From: Nocardioides nitrophenolicus
GTDB lineage: Bacteria; Actinomycetota; Actinomycetes; Propionibacteriales; Nocardioidaceae
Direction of reading: 5' to 3'
Length of the DNA: 64,000 nucleotides
Assembly: GCF_016907515.1 (NCBI RefSeq)
Contig: NZ_JAFBBY010000001.1
Location: forward strand, 3,782,001-3,846,000
Shown here: positions 18,946 through 28,800 of the stretch, one piece after another
How the letters are laid out: the number at the start of each line of letters is the position of its first letter
Numbering within the stretch: the first letter of the stretch is position 1
Notes under the pieces: generated by a model
Database searches by the model: none
Seen by the model: the letters and a program-made list of their open reading frames with translations, nothing else
What the model was told of the DNA's origin: nothing
Program-made: the position numbers and the translations under genes

Positions 18946-19973
18946 GGATCCACTCCACGCGGTTCGCTGCCGGTGCAGCGCTGGCGCTGGTCGCCACCCT
19001 GGGCCTGGCCGCATGCGGCAGCAGCGACGACGACGGCGGCTCGGGCGGCGGCGGGGGCGACGCCACCACCGTCACCTTCCTGCCCAAGAACCTCGGCAAC
19101 CCCTACTTCGAGACCAGCGACGCCGGCGGCAAGAAGGCCGTCGAGGAGTTCGGCGGCAAGTACGCCGAGGTCGGTCCCGACACCGCGGGCCCCGACGCGC
19201 AGGTCTCCTACATCGACACCGCGGCCGCCCAGGGCGTCAACGCGCTGGTCATCTCGGCCAACGACCCGACCGCGCTGTGCGACTCGCTCAACGCCGCCCG
19301 CGACGCCGGCACCAAGGTCGTCACCTTCGACTCCGACACCGACCCGGAGTGCCGCGACCTGTTCATCAACCAGGCCACCGCCGAGGGCATCGCGAAGGTC
19401 CAGGTCGACATGATCGCCGAGCAGATCGGCGACAGCGGCGAGATCGCCATCCTGTCGGCCGCCGCCAACGCGACCAACCAGAACGCGTGGATCGACCTGA
19501 TCAAGTCCGACCTGCAGGCCAACCACCCGAACATCAAGCTCGTCGACACCGTCTACGGCGACGACGACGACCAGACGTCGTTCGACAAGACCGCCGCGCT
19601 GCTCGCCGACCACCCGAACCTCAAGGGCATCATCTCGCCGACCACCGTCGGCATCTCCGCCGCCGCCCGCTACCTGTCGACCTCGGCCGCCAAGGGCAAG
19701 GTCGCGCTGACCGGTCTCGGCACCCCGGACCAGATGCGCGACTACGTCAAGGACGGCACGGTCAAGGAGTTCGCGCTGTGGAACCCCGAGGAGCTCGGCT
19801 ACCTCTCGGCGTACGCCGGCAAGGCGCTGGCCGACGGCGACATCACCGGCAAGCAGGGTGACACCTTCGAGGCCGGCGACCTGGGCGAGTTCACGGTCGG
19901 CGAGGACAGCACCGTCCTGCTCGGCGACCCGTTCCGGTTCAACGCCGAGAACATCGACCAGTTCCACTTCTGA
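18942..19973 (+). CDS. rhaS: Rhamnose ABC importer, substrate-binding lipoprotein
   Basis: A 343-residue sugar-binding protein with a lipoprotein signal: basic start, hydrophobic stretch and lipobox LAAC with Cys25, followed by an Asp/Gly/Ser linker. The mature part is a type-1 periplasmic-binding fold (Peripla_BP_4): VTFLPKNLGNPYFETSD, ALVISANDPTALC, FDSD, LKGIISPTTVGISAAARYL. This places it on the outer face of the membrane, delivering sugar to the RhaPQ permease. The family tag (rhamnose ABC binding protein RhaS) rests on similarity and on the operon. Confidence 0.87.
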   Translation: MRIHSTRFAAGAALALVATLGLAACGSSDDDGGSGGGGGDATTVTFLPKNLGNPYFETSDAGGKKAVEEFGGKYAEVGPDTAGPDAQVSYIDTAAAQGVNALVISANDPTALCDSLNAARDAGTKVVTFDSDTDPECRDLFINQATAEGIAKVQVDMIAEQIGDSGEIAILSAAANATNQNAWIDLIKSDLQANHPNIKLVDTVYGDDDDQTSFDKTAALLADHPNLKGIISPTTVGISAAARYLSTSAAKGKVALTGLGTPDQMRDYVKDGTVKEFALWNPEELGYLSAYAGKALADGDITGKQGDTFEAGDLGEFTVGEDSTVLLGDPFRFNAENIDQFHF

Positions 19974-20007
19974 TCCCGCCACCGCAGGAACAGGGAGAGG
20001 GCCCACC

Positions 20008-20364
20008 ATGCCCCGCTACTGCTTCAGCCTCCAGGTCCGTCCCGACCGGATGGACGAGTACGCCGAGCGCCACCGGGCCGTGTGGCCCGAGATGCTCGCC
20101 GCGCTCGAGGAGACCGGCTGGCGCGACTACTCCCTGTTCCTGCGGGACGACGGGCTGCTGATCGGGTACGTCGAGGCCGACGACCTGGTCGCCGCTCAGG
20201 CCGCCATGGCCGCCACCGAGGTCAACGCGCGGTGGCAGGCCGAGATGGCGCCGTACTTCACCCAGCTCGACGGGGCGCCCGACGAGGGTTTCGTCCTGCT
20301 CCACGAGGTCTTCAACCTCGACGACCAGCTCACCACGGCACGCGCAGAAAGCCACCACTCATGA
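20008..20364 (+). CDS. rhaM: L-rhamnose mutarotase
   Basis: A 118-residue protein, the usual length for the RhaM/RhaU family, which interconverts alpha- and beta-L-rhamnopyranose so that the isomerase receives its preferred anomer. The conserved His22 in RHRAVWPEM, the GWRDYSLFL segment and the C-terminal EVF/HEVFNLD region are visible. AGGGAGAGGG lies 7 nt before the chosen ATG. Its stop overlaps the rhaI start by 4 nt. Confidence 0.87.
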   Translation: MPRYCFSLQVRPDRMDEYAERHRAVWPEMLAALEETGWRDYSLFLRDDGLLIGYVEADDLVAAQAAMAATEVNARWQAEMAPYFTQLDGAPDEGFVLLHEVFNLDDQLTTARAESHHS

Positions 20365-21539
20365 CCGACTTCGCCGCCATCGCGGCTCAGCTCGAGGGCC
20401 AGGCCATCGAGCTCCCCTCCTGGGCGTTCGGCAACTCCGGCACCCGCTTCAAGGTCTTCGGCAGCGCGGGGACCCCGCGCTCGGTCGAGGAGAAGATCGC
20501 CGACGCCGCCATGGTGCACCGGCTGACCGGCCTCGCGCCGACGGTCGCGCTGCACATCCCGTGGGACAAGGTCGACGACTACGCGGCGCTGCGCGCCTAC
20601 GCCGCCGAGCAGGGCGTCGCGCTGGGGACGATCAACTCCAACACCTTCCAGGACGACGACTACAAGCTCGGCGCCCTGACCCACGTCGACCCGAAGGTCC
20701 GCCAGAAGGCGATCGACCACCACTTCGAGTGCATCGACGTCATGAACGCCACCGGCTCGCGCGACCTGAAGATCTGGCTGGCCGAGGGCAGCAACTACCC
20801 CGGCCAGGCCGACCTCCGCGGCCGGCAGGACCGGCTCGCCGAGTCTCTCGCCGCGATCTACGAGCGGCTCAGCGCCGAGCAGCGCCTGGTGCTGGAGTAC
20901 AAGTTCTTCGAGCCGGCCTTCTACCACACCGACGTCCCGGACTGGGGTACGTCGTACGCCCAGGTCAGCGCGCTCGGCGAGCGAGCGGTGGTCTGCCTCG
21001 ACACCGGCCACCACGCCCCCGGCACCAACATCGAGTTCATCGTGATGCAGCTGCTGCGCCTCGGAAAGCTCGGCTCCTTCGACTTCAACTCGCGCTTCTA
21101 CGCCGACGACGACCTGATCGTCGGCGCGGCCGACCCGTTCCAGCTGTTCCGGATCCTCGTCGAGGTGATCCGCGGCGGTGGCTACGGCCCGGCCAACCCC
21201 GACGGGCGCAGCGAGGTCGCGTTCATGCTCGACCAGTGCCACAACATCGAGGACAAGATCCCCGGCCAGATCCGCTCGGTCCTCAACGTGCAGGAGATGA
21301 CCGCCCGCGCGCTGCTCGTCGACCGGGCGGCGCTCGACGCCGCCCAGAGTGCCGGCGACGTGCTCGGCGCCAACGGCGTGCTGATGGACGCCTTCTACAC
21401 CGACGTCCGCGCCGACCTCGCCGCCTGGCGCGAGGAGCGCGGGCTGCCGGCCGACCCGATGCGTGCGTACGCCGAGTCCGGCTACCAGGCGCAGATCGAG
21501 GCCGCCCGCGTCGGCGGCACCCAGCTTTCGTGGAACTGA
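20361..21539 (+). CDS. rhaI: L-rhamnose isomerase (Pseudomonas stutzeri/Bacillus-type RhaI)
   Basis: A 392-residue TIM-barrel isomerase converting L-rhamnose to L-rhamnulose with divalent metal. It is of the RhaI type, unlike the enteric RhaA: visible are LHIPWDKVDDY, INSNTFQDDDYKLGALTHVD, EYKFFEPAFYHTDVPDWGTS, CLDTGHHAPGTNIEF and SFDFNSRFYADDDLIVG, which carry the metal-binding Glu/Asp/His residues. ATG 20361 overlaps the mutarotase stop; homology begins there although the frame is open further upstream. Confidence 0.9.
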   Translation: MTDFAAIAAQLEGQAIELPSWAFGNSGTRFKVFGSAGTPRSVEEKIADAAMVHRLTGLAPTVALHIPWDKVDDYAALRAYAAEQGVALGTINSNTFQDDDYKLGALTHVDPKVRQKAIDHHFECIDVMNATGSRDLKIWLAEGSNYPGQADLRGRQDRLAESLAAIYERLSAEQRLVLEYKFFEPAFYHTDVPDWGTSYAQVSALGERAVVCLDTGHHAPGTNIEFIVMQLLRLGKLGSFDFNSRFYADDDLIVGAADPFQLFRILVEVIRGGGYGPANPDGRSEVAFMLDQCHNIEDKIPGQIRSVLNVQEMTARALLVDRAALDAAQSAGDVLGANGVLMDAFYTDVRADLAAWREERGLPADPMRAYAESGYQAQIEAARVGGTQLSWN

Positions 21540-21547
21540 GAGAGACG

Positions 21548-23584
21548 ATGACCAACCCCGCAGCAGCTGACCTGATCGCGCGCTCCAACCGCCTCGGCGC
21601 CGATCCCAAGAACACCAACTACGCGGGTGGCAACACCTCGGCCAAGGGCACTGAGACCGACCCGGTGACCGGCGAGCCGGTGGAGCTGCTCTGGGTCAAG
21701 GGATCCGGCGGCGACCTCGGCACGCTGACCGAGTCCGGCCTGGCGGTGCTCCGCCTGGACCGGATGCGCAGCCTGGTCGACGTCTACCCGGGCGTGGAGC
21801 GCGAGGACGAGATGGTCGCCGCGTTCGACTACTGCCTGCACGGCAAGGGTGGTGCGGCGCCGTCGATCGACACCGCCATGCACGGCCTCGTCGACGCCGC
21901 GCACGTCGACCACCTCCACCCCGACTCCGGCATCGCGATCGCGACCGCCGCCGACGGCCCCGAGCTGACCACGACCGTCTTCGGTGACAAGGTGGTCTGG
22001 GTGCCGTGGCGCCGGCCGGGCTTCCAGCTCGGCCTCGACATCGCCGAGATCAAGGAGAAGAACCCGCAGGCCATCGGCTGCATCCTCGGCGGCCACGGCA
22101 TCACCGCGTGGGGCGACACCAGCGAGGAGGCCGAGGCCAACTCGCTGTGGATCATCGACACCGCCGCCGCCTACATCGCCGAGCACGCCAAGGCCGAGCC
22201 GTTCGGTCCCGCCCTCGACGGGTACGCCGCCCTGCCGGACGCCGAGCGGCGCGCCCGGGCCGCCGCGCTGGCCCCGACGATCCGCGGCATCGCGAGCGCC
22301 GACCGTCCGATGGTGGGCCACTTCACCGACTCCGAGGTGGTCCTCGACTTCCTCGCGAGCAGCGAGCACCCGCGCCTGGCCGCGCTCGGCACGTCCTGCC
22401 CCGACCACTTCCTGCGCACCAAGGTGAAGCCGCTGGTGCTCGACCTGCCCCCGACCGCGAGCGTCGAGGACAGCATCGCCCGGCTGCACGAGCTGGCCGC
22501 GGCGTACCGCGAGGACTACCAGGGCTACTACGACCGCAACGCCGTGGCGGACTCGCCGGCGATCCGCGGCAAGGACCCGCTCATCGTGCTGATCCCCGGC
22601 GTCGGGATGTTCAGCTTCGGCAAGGACAAGCAGACCGCCCGCGTGGCGGGGGAGTTCTACGTCAACGCGATCAACGTGATGCGCGGGGCCGAGGGGCTCT
22701 CGACGTACGCGCCGATCGACGAGGCGGAGAAGTTCCGGATCGAGTACTGGGCGCTCGAGGAGGCCAAGCTCCAGCGGATGCCGAAGCCGAAGCCGCTCGC
22801 CACCCGGGTCGCGTTCGTCACCGGCGCCGCCTCCGGGATCGGCAAGGCGACCGCGGCGAAGCTCGCCGCCGAGGGCGCGTGCGTCGTGATCGCGGACCTC
22901 AGCCTGGAGAAGGCCCAGGAGGCCGCCGCCCAGCTGGGCGGCGCCGACGTCGCCGTCGGCGTCCAGGTCGACGTCAGCGACGAGGCGGCCGTCCAGGCGG
23001 CCGTCGACGCCGCGGCGCTGGCCTTCGGCGGGATCGACCTGGTCGTCAACAACGCCGGCCTCTCGCTCTCCCGCTCCCTGCTCGAGACCACCGAGCGCGA
23101 CTGGGACCTCCAGCACGACGTGATGGCGAAGGGCTCCTTCCTGGTCGCGAAGGCGACCGCGAAGGTGATGATCGAGCAGCAGCTGGGTGGCGACATCGTC
23201 TACATCTCCAGCAAGAACTCGATCTTCGCCGGCCCCAACAATGTCGCGTACGGCGCCGCGAAGGCGGACCAGGCGCACCAGGTCCGGCTGCTGGCCGCCG
23301 AGCTCGGCGAGCACGGGATCAAGGTCAACGGCGTCAACCCCGACGGCGTGGTCCAGGGCTCCGGCATCTTCGCCAGCGGCTGGGGCGCCAACCGGGCCGC
23401 GGTCTACGGCGTCGAGGAGAAGGACCTGGGCAAGTTCTACGCCCAGCGCACGATCCTCAAGCGCGAGGTGCTGCCCGACCACATCGCCAACGCGGTGTTC
23501 GTGCTCTGCGGTCCCGAGCTCACCCACACCACCGGCCTGCACATCCCGGTCGACGCCGGGGTCGCGGCCGCCTTCCTGCGATGA
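21548..23584 (+). CDS. rhaEW: Bifunctional rhamnulose-1-phosphate aldolase / L-lactaldehyde dehydrogenase
   Basis: A 678-residue fusion. Residues about 1-410 are a class II aldolase/adducin domain with NYAGGNTSAKGT, the metal-binding HLHPDSG and GGHGITAWGDT. Residues about 418-678 are a short-chain dehydrogenase with TGAASGIGKAT, NNAG and the catalytic Tyr568/Lys572 (YGAAK). Known RhaEW proteins cleave L-rhamnulose-1-phosphate to DHAP and L-lactaldehyde and oxidise the latter to L-lactate with NAD. The product therefore feeds the lutABC genes encoded 8 kb downstream under the same predicted operator. The gap to rhaI is 8 nt, and to rhaB 10 nt. Confidence 0.9.
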   Translation: MTNPAAADLIARSNRLGADPKNTNYAGGNTSAKGTETDPVTGEPVELLWVKGSGGDLGTLTESGLAVLRLDRMRSLVDVYPGVEREDEMVAAFDYCLHGKGGAAPSIDTAMHGLVDAAHVDHLHPDSGIAIATAADGPELTTTVFGDKVVWVPWRRPGFQLGLDIAEIKEKNPQAIGCILGGHGITAWGDTSEEAEANSLWIIDTAAAYIAEHAKAEPFGPALDGYAALPDAERRARAAALAPTIRGIASADRPMVGHFTDSEVVLDFLASSEHPRLAALGTSCPDHFLRTKVKPLVLDLPPTASVEDSIARLHELAAAYREDYQGYYDRNAVADSPAIRGKDPLIVLIPGVGMFSFGKDKQTARVAGEFYVNAINVMRGAEGLSTYAPIDEAEKFRIEYWALEEAKLQRMPKPKPLATRVAFVTGAASGIGKATAAKLAAEGACVVIADLSLEKAQEAAAQLGGADVAVGVQVDVSDEAAVQAAVDAAALAFGGIDLVVNNAGLSLSRSLLETTERDWDLQHDVMAKGSFLVAKATAKVMIEQQLGGDIVYISSKNSIFAGPNNVAYGAAKADQAHQVRLLAAELGEHGIKVNGVNPDGVVQGSGIFASGWGANRAAVYGVEEKDLGKFYAQRTILKREVLPDHIANAVFVLCGPELTHTTGLHIPVDAGVAAAFLR

Positions 23585-23594
23585 GGTCGCGCGG

Positions 23595-25070
23595 ATGAGC
23601 GGCCCGGTCCGGGTCGCCGCGGTCGACCTCGGCGCCACGTCCGGGCGGGTGATGTCCGGCCGGATCGGCGACGAGCGGGTCGAGATCAACGAGCTGCACC
23701 GCTTCCCCAATGGAGCGGTGCGGGTCCGCGGCTCGCTGTTCTGGGACGTGCTCGGCATCCACCGCGAGGTGCTCAAGGGGATCGGCGAGGTGGCCCGGAC
23801 CGGGCCGCTGCACGGGATCGGCATCGACTCGTGGGCGATCGACCACGGCCTGCTCGACCGTGACGGCCAGCTGCTCGGCCAGGTCTTCAGCCATCGCGAC
23901 GCCCGGGTCGACGGGGTCGCCGACAAGGTCGTCGCCGAGGTCGGAGCGGCCCGGCTCTACGGCACCACCGGCATCCAGCAGCTCCCGTTCAACACGCTCT
24001 ACCAGCTGGTGGCCGCCCGCGGCAGCGCCGCGCTGGAGTCGGCCGAGAGCCTGCTGCTGCTGCCCGACCTGCTCGGCTACTGGCTCACCGGCGCCGTCGG
24101 CGCCGAGCGCACCAACGCCTCCACCACCCAGCTCTACGACGTCCGCACGGGCGCCTGGGCGGTCGACCTGTGCCGCGAGCTCGGGCTGCCGTGGGGGATC
24201 CTCCCGCCGCTGCGCGATCCCGGCTCGCTGCTCGGGCCGCTGCTGCCCGAGGTCGCCGCCGAGCTCGGCGTGCCGGCCGAGGTGCCGGTGGTGGCGGTGG
24301 GCTCCCACGACACCGCCTCGGCGGTGGTCGGCGTACCCGCCGAGAGTGGGGACTTCGCCTACATCTCCTCGGGCACCTGGTCGCTCGTCGGCCTGGAGCT
24401 GACCGAGCCGGTGCTGACCGAGGAGGCGCGCCGGGCCGACTTCACCAACGAGATCGGCGTCGACGGCACGGTGCGCTTCCTGAAGAACGTGATGGGCCTG
24501 TGGGTCCTCTCGGAGTCGCTGCGCTCGTGGGCCGAGCGGCGCTACCAGGACGTCGAGCTGCGCTCGCTGATCGCGGCCGCCGCCGAGTTCGAGCCGCTGC
24601 GCACGGTGGTCGACATCAACGACCCGCGCCTGCTCTTCCCGAGCACCGCCGCCGACCCGATGCCGGAGCGGATCGCGACCTTGGCGGCCGAGGCCGGCGA
24701 GGTCGTCCCGCACTCGCCGGTCGCGATCACCCGCACCATCGTCGACAGCCTCGCCGTCGCGTACCGCCGCCACGTCCGCGCGGCCGCCGCACTGGCCGGC
24801 AGCTCGCCCACCGTGGTGCACGTGGTCGGCGGCGGCTCCCAGAACGAGGTGCTCTGCCAGCTCACCGCCGACGCCTGCGGCCTGCCGGTCCTCGCCGGAC
24901 CGGTCGAGGCGGCCGCGCTCGGCAACGTACTGGTCCAGGGCCGGGCCCTGGGCGCCGACCTGCCGGACCTGCCGGCGATGCGCGACCTGATCCGCCGCTC
25001 GTACGACGTCAGGCGCTTCGAGCCGCGCGACGGGCTCGACTGGGACGCGGCCGAGCGACGAGTCGGGTGA
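23595..25070 (+). CDS. rhaB: L-rhamnulokinase
   Basis: A 491-residue FGGY-family kinase. The phosphate-binding DLGATSGRVM is at 11-20; the second phosphate/adenosine motifs are HDTASAVVGVP, YISSGTWSLVG and HVVGGGSQNEVLCQLTADA. It phosphorylates L-rhamnulose at O-1 to supply RhaEW. ATG 23595 gives the normal N-terminus; no strong ribosome site is seen, consistent with coupling to the upstream stop 10 nt away. It is the last enzyme of the operon and is followed after 1 nt by a small HTH gene. Confidence 0.9.
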   Translation: MSGPVRVAAVDLGATSGRVMSGRIGDERVEINELHRFPNGAVRVRGSLFWDVLGIHREVLKGIGEVARTGPLHGIGIDSWAIDHGLLDRDGQLLGQVFSHRDARVDGVADKVVAEVGAARLYGTTGIQQLPFNTLYQLVAARGSAALESAESLLLLPDLLGYWLTGAVGAERTNASTTQLYDVRTGAWAVDLCRELGLPWGILPPLRDPGSLLGPLLPEVAAELGVPAEVPVVAVGSHDTASAVVGVPAESGDFAYISSGTWSLVGLELTEPVLTEEARRADFTNEIGVDGTVRFLKNVMGLWVLSESLRSWAERRYQDVELRSLIAAAAEFEPLRTVVDINDPRLLFPSTAADPMPERIATLAAEAGEVVPHSPVAITRTIVDSLAVAYRRHVRAAAALAGSSPTVVHVVGGGSQNEVLCQLTADACGLPVLAGPVEAAALGNVLVQGRALGADLPDLPAMRDLIRRSYDVRRFEPRDGLDWDAAERRVG

Positions 25071-25071
25071 C

Positions 25072-25302
25072 ATGGTCGCCGTGCGGCGAGCGGGCGGCGA
25101 GGACGAGGAGTGGGCGCCCACCGACCTCGACCTCGAGATCCTGAGCCTGCTCGCGCACGGGCTGACCATCGACGCCATCGGCCGCCGGCTCGGCATGTCC
25201 GACCGGACGGTGCGCCGTCGGATCCGCACCATCGCGGACGACCTCGGCGTCGACTCGTCGATCGAGGCGGTCGTGCACGCCGTCCGGCTGGGCCTGATCT
25301 GA
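25072..25302 (+). CDS. Small stand-alone LuxR/sigma-4-like HTH protein
   Basis: A 76-residue protein that is almost entirely one helix-turn-helix: TDLDLEILSLLAHGLTIDAI followed by GRRLGMSDRTVRRRIRTI. The layout is that of a GerE/LuxR C-terminal domain without a receiver or sensor. It begins 1 nt after the rhaB stop, so it is probably translated with the operon. It could tune expression of the operon or the rhamnosidase downstream; no target is shown by the sequence. It might be the remnant of a larger regulator, but the clean ends and operon position favour a real gene. Confidence 0.7.
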   Translation: MVAVRRAGGEDEEWAPTDLDLEILSLLAHGLTIDAIGRRLGMSDRTVRRRIRTIADDLGVDSSIEAVVHAVRLGLI

Positions 25303-25407
25303 ACGGGGAGATCGCGCGAACGGATGAGATCGACGCGAGCGTCTCGAGACGTCGTACGGCGACGGTGTGCGGGGGAGGGGCCGCTCGGCGGCTCGGATGG
25401 GGCGCGC

Positions 25408-25557
25408 TGTAACACGGTGTCCGCTGCCCTTCCGGACCCGGGACGTCGCGCAATGGGGGCCGTACGGGTCCGCTACAGGCGACGCGCGTCATGAGGAGCA
25501 GCCGACAACGTGTTACAGCGGTCGCACACCCACCACCCCCGCGAACAACGTGTTACA
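25408..25557. repeat. Three copies of a 13-bp motif (ACAACGTGTTACA)
   Basis: Identical copies on the + strand at 25505-25517 and 25545-25557 (40 bp apart), and one inverted copy with a single change (TGTAACACGGTGT) at 25408-25420. The similarity of the two direct copies runs a little beyond the core. The motif is AT-richer than its surroundings and has a partial dyad (AAC-GT-GTT). Candidate binding site of an unidentified regulator. Confidence 0.6.
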
Positions 25558-25740
25558 TCGCGACCGAGGCAAGACCGCGGAGCGAAGACCTGCTCGCTCG
25601 CCCATCGAACGACACCCACCCCGTCAGCGTGCGTGTCATGACAGGCAGCAGACGTCACCTGTCCGCGCGATGTCCAAGCCTGGGTCCAGGCTGAGCCGAC
25701 CCGGCCAGCAAAGTCGGCCGTCCGGATCCGGACAACGGCC

Positions 25741-25770
25741 TTGTGGCGACGGTCACATCCCTTCTAGGTT
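25741..25770 (+). promoter_or_regulatory. Predicted promoter of the rhamnosidase gene
   Basis: TTGTGG, 18 bp, TAGGTT. The operator starts 5 bp downstream of the -10 element, the same order as in the rhamnose operon. Confidence 0.45.
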
Positions 25771-25775
25771 GCGGA

Positions 25776-25789
25776 TTGCAACGTTTCAA
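25776..25789. promoter_or_regulatory. LacI-type operator of the rhamnosidase gene
   Basis: TTGCAACGTTTCAA differs from the ideal palindrome TTGAAACGTTTCAA at one position. It overlaps the expected transcription start and lies 16 bp before the start codon. Confidence 0.75.
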
Positions 25790-25805
25790 CCAGGAGGACC
25801 CCCCC

Positions 25806-28800
25806 ATGACCCCACGCCGCCGGCTCCTGACCTCCACGGTCGCGGCAGCCACCCTCACCCTCGGCATGCTGACGGGAGCGCCCTTCGCCGGGACCGCGCC
25901 CGCCGTGGCAGCGCCGGCCGCCGTCGACGACGGCCTCGCCGTCACCGGCCTGCAGACCAACGGCCGCACCACGCCGCTGGGCGTCGGCGCCGACGACGTG
26001 GTCTTCGGCTGGCGCTCCACGTCCGCGGCCCGCGGCGCGGTGCAGAGCGCCTACGAGCTCGAGGTGTCGGAGGCCGACGGGGGAGCGAAGGTCTGGTCGT
26101 CCGGCAAGGTCGACTCCGACGACCAGCTCGACATCGCCTACGGCGGCCCGACGCTCGCCTCGCAGACCCGCTACAGCTGGCGGGTGCGGGTGTGGGACGG
26201 CGCGGGCCAGGCCGGCGGGTGGAGCGACCCGACCTGGTTCGAGACCGGCCTGCTGGACGCGAGCGACTGGGGCGACGCGGAGTGGGTCGGCGCGCCCGCC
26301 GACGTCGAGGCCGCCAAGTGGACCGACTACACGGCCGACTTCGACTTCACCCTCGACAACCTGGTCTTCGCGGCGATGATCCGCAGCGCGAACACCAACA
26401 ACGGCTACATGTGGCAGGTCAAGGCCGTCGGCAACCAGGCCCTGTTCCGGCCGCACACCAAGATCAACGGCAGCTACGCCTCGCTCGGCGACGTCGACAT
26501 CAGCTCGATCATCACCGCCGACGAACTGCGCACCGGTGAGCACCGGATGAGCGTGACCGTCGACGGCAACACCATCACCACCTCGATCGACGGCGAGCAG
26601 ATCGACTCCCGCACCCGGACGAACTTCGCCCAGGGCTTCGTCGGCTTCCGGACCTCGGTCGCGACCGAGGGCACCGAGGCGTTCACCGTCCACGCCGTGC
26701 ACGTGCAGGCCAAGAACGGCACCGTGCTGCTCGACACCGACTTCACCGACGGCAACCCGTTCAAGGGCGGCACCCTGGTGAGCGACGGCCTGGAGGTCAA
26801 GGGCAACCAGGAGTTCCTCTGGCGCTCGCCCGACGACAACCTGCCGCTGCTGCGCACCGACTTCGCCACCGAGAGCGGCAAGACCATCGAGCGCGCCCGG
26901 ATCTACGCCACCGCCCGTGGCATCTACGAGCTGACGCTCAACGGCGAGCCGGTCGGCGACCAGCACCTGGCCCCGGGCTGGACCGACTACAACACCCGCT
27001 TCCAGCACCAGACCTACGACGTCACCGACCAGGTCCGCGAGGGTGACAACGGGCTGGGCGCCACCATGGGCAACGGCTGGTGGGGCGGCAAGGTCGGCAT
27101 GTGGGGACCGGGCGTCTACGGCAACCGGCTCTCGCTGCTCGCCCGGCTGCGCATCGACTACACCGACGGCACCAGCCAGTGGGTCGACTCGGGCGACGGC
27201 TGGACCACCCACGCCGGCCCGTACCTCGCGGCGGACAACATCGACGGCGAGACCTTCGACGCCCGCCTGGCCCAGCCCGGCTGGGACCAGCCCGGCTACG
27301 ACGACAGCGGCTGGACGCCCGCGGTTGCCCGCGAGTCGGCGACGGCGCTCGTCGTACCCCAGCCCGACGAGCCGGTGCGCACGACCCAGGAGCTCGACGT
27401 CGTCGAGCGCACCGAGCCGACGCCCGGGACCTTCGTCTACGACCTCGGCCAGAACATGGTCGGCGTCGCGCGGATGGTGCTGACCGGCCAGCCCGGGACC
27501 ACCGTCAAGGTCCGCTACGGCGAGATGCTCAACCCCGACGGCACTCTCTACACCGCCAACCTGCGCGCCGCGAAGGTGACGGACTACTACACCTTCGGCG
27601 CCGGCGGCACGGTCACCTACGAGCCGGCGTTGACCCAGCACGGCTTCCGCTACGTCGAGATCACCGGCGCCAGCACGCCGCCCGCCGCGAGCGACGTCAC
27701 CGGCGTGGTGTGGGGCTCCGACCTGCCGGCCACCGGCGACCTCGAGACGTCCAGCCCGATGCTCAACCAGCTCCTCAGCAACATCTCGTGGGGCCAGCGC
27801 GGCAACTTCGTCTCGATCCCGACCGACACCCCCGCCCGCGACGAGCGACTCGGCTGGACCGGTGACATCAACGTCTTCGCCCCGACCGCGAGCTACCTGC
27901 GCGACACCCGGGCGTTCCTCTCCAAGTGGATGACGGACCTGAGCGACGCGGCGTACGACGACGGCAACCTGCCGGGCATCGCCCCGGTCCCGCCGGGCAT
28001 CGACCTCGGCACCGGGCTCGGCTGGTCCGACGCCGGCATCACGGTGCCGTACGCCGTCTTCAAGGCGCAGGGCGACACCGCGATCGTGCGCCAGAGCTAC
28101 GCGCTGATGACCAAGTACCTCGACCTGGTCGAGGCCGGGGCGGGTGCCGACCTGATCGACACCGCGCGCGGCAACTGGAACGACTGGCTCAACCTCGACG
28201 ACCCGACCCCGGTGGGCGTGCTCGGCACGGCCTACTACGCCGAGGACGCCCGGATGCTCGCGGAGATGGCCGCGGCCATCGGCGAGGACGCCGACGCCGC
28301 GCGGTTCGCGCAGCTCTCGGCCGACGTCCGGGCCGCGTTCGGCGCGGAGTTCGTCGCGGCCGACGGCACCGTCACCGGCAACAGCCAGACCGGCTACGCG
28401 ATGGCGCTGGGCATGGACCTGGTGCCCGACGAGCTGCGGGACGCGGTGGCCGCGAAGTTCGTGGCCAAGCTCGCCGCGAGCGACAACCACCTGACCACCG
28501 GGTTCCTCGGGACGCCGTGGCTGCTCCCCGCGCTGACCTCGATCGACCGCGACGACCTCGCCTACGAGCTGCTTCTGCACGAGGACTACCCCTCGTGGGG
28601 CTACGAGGTCGCGATGGGCGCCACGACCATGTGGGAGCGGTGGAACTCGATCAACCCGGACGGCTCCTTCGGCGACGTCGGCATGAACTCCTTCAACCAC
28701 TACGCCTACGGCGCGGTCGGCGACTGGATGTACCAGAATATCGGCGGGATCAGCCCGCTCGAGCCGGGCTATCGCAGGTTCCGGGTCGCCCCGGCCGTGG

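Larger units (their letters stand above)
25303..25805. other. 503-bp intergenic region before the rhamnosidase gene
   Basis: No convincing gene. It contains three copies of a 13-bp motif (25408-25557), a 14-bp palindrome GTCCGGATCCGGAC at 25720-25733, a small hairpin (AGCCTGG/CCAGGCT, 25677-25692), and at its right end a promoter, a LacI-type operator and the ribosome site AGGAGG of the rhamnosidase gene. Confidence 0.7.

Noticed and set aside
25072..25302. Fragment of a degraded LuxR regulator
   Set aside because: The frame is intact, begins 1 nt after rhaB and ends cleanly; no remnants of a sensor domain are seen on either side.
25408..25557. CRISPR-like array
   Set aside because: Only three 13-bp copies, one inverted, with irregular spacing and no cas genes.
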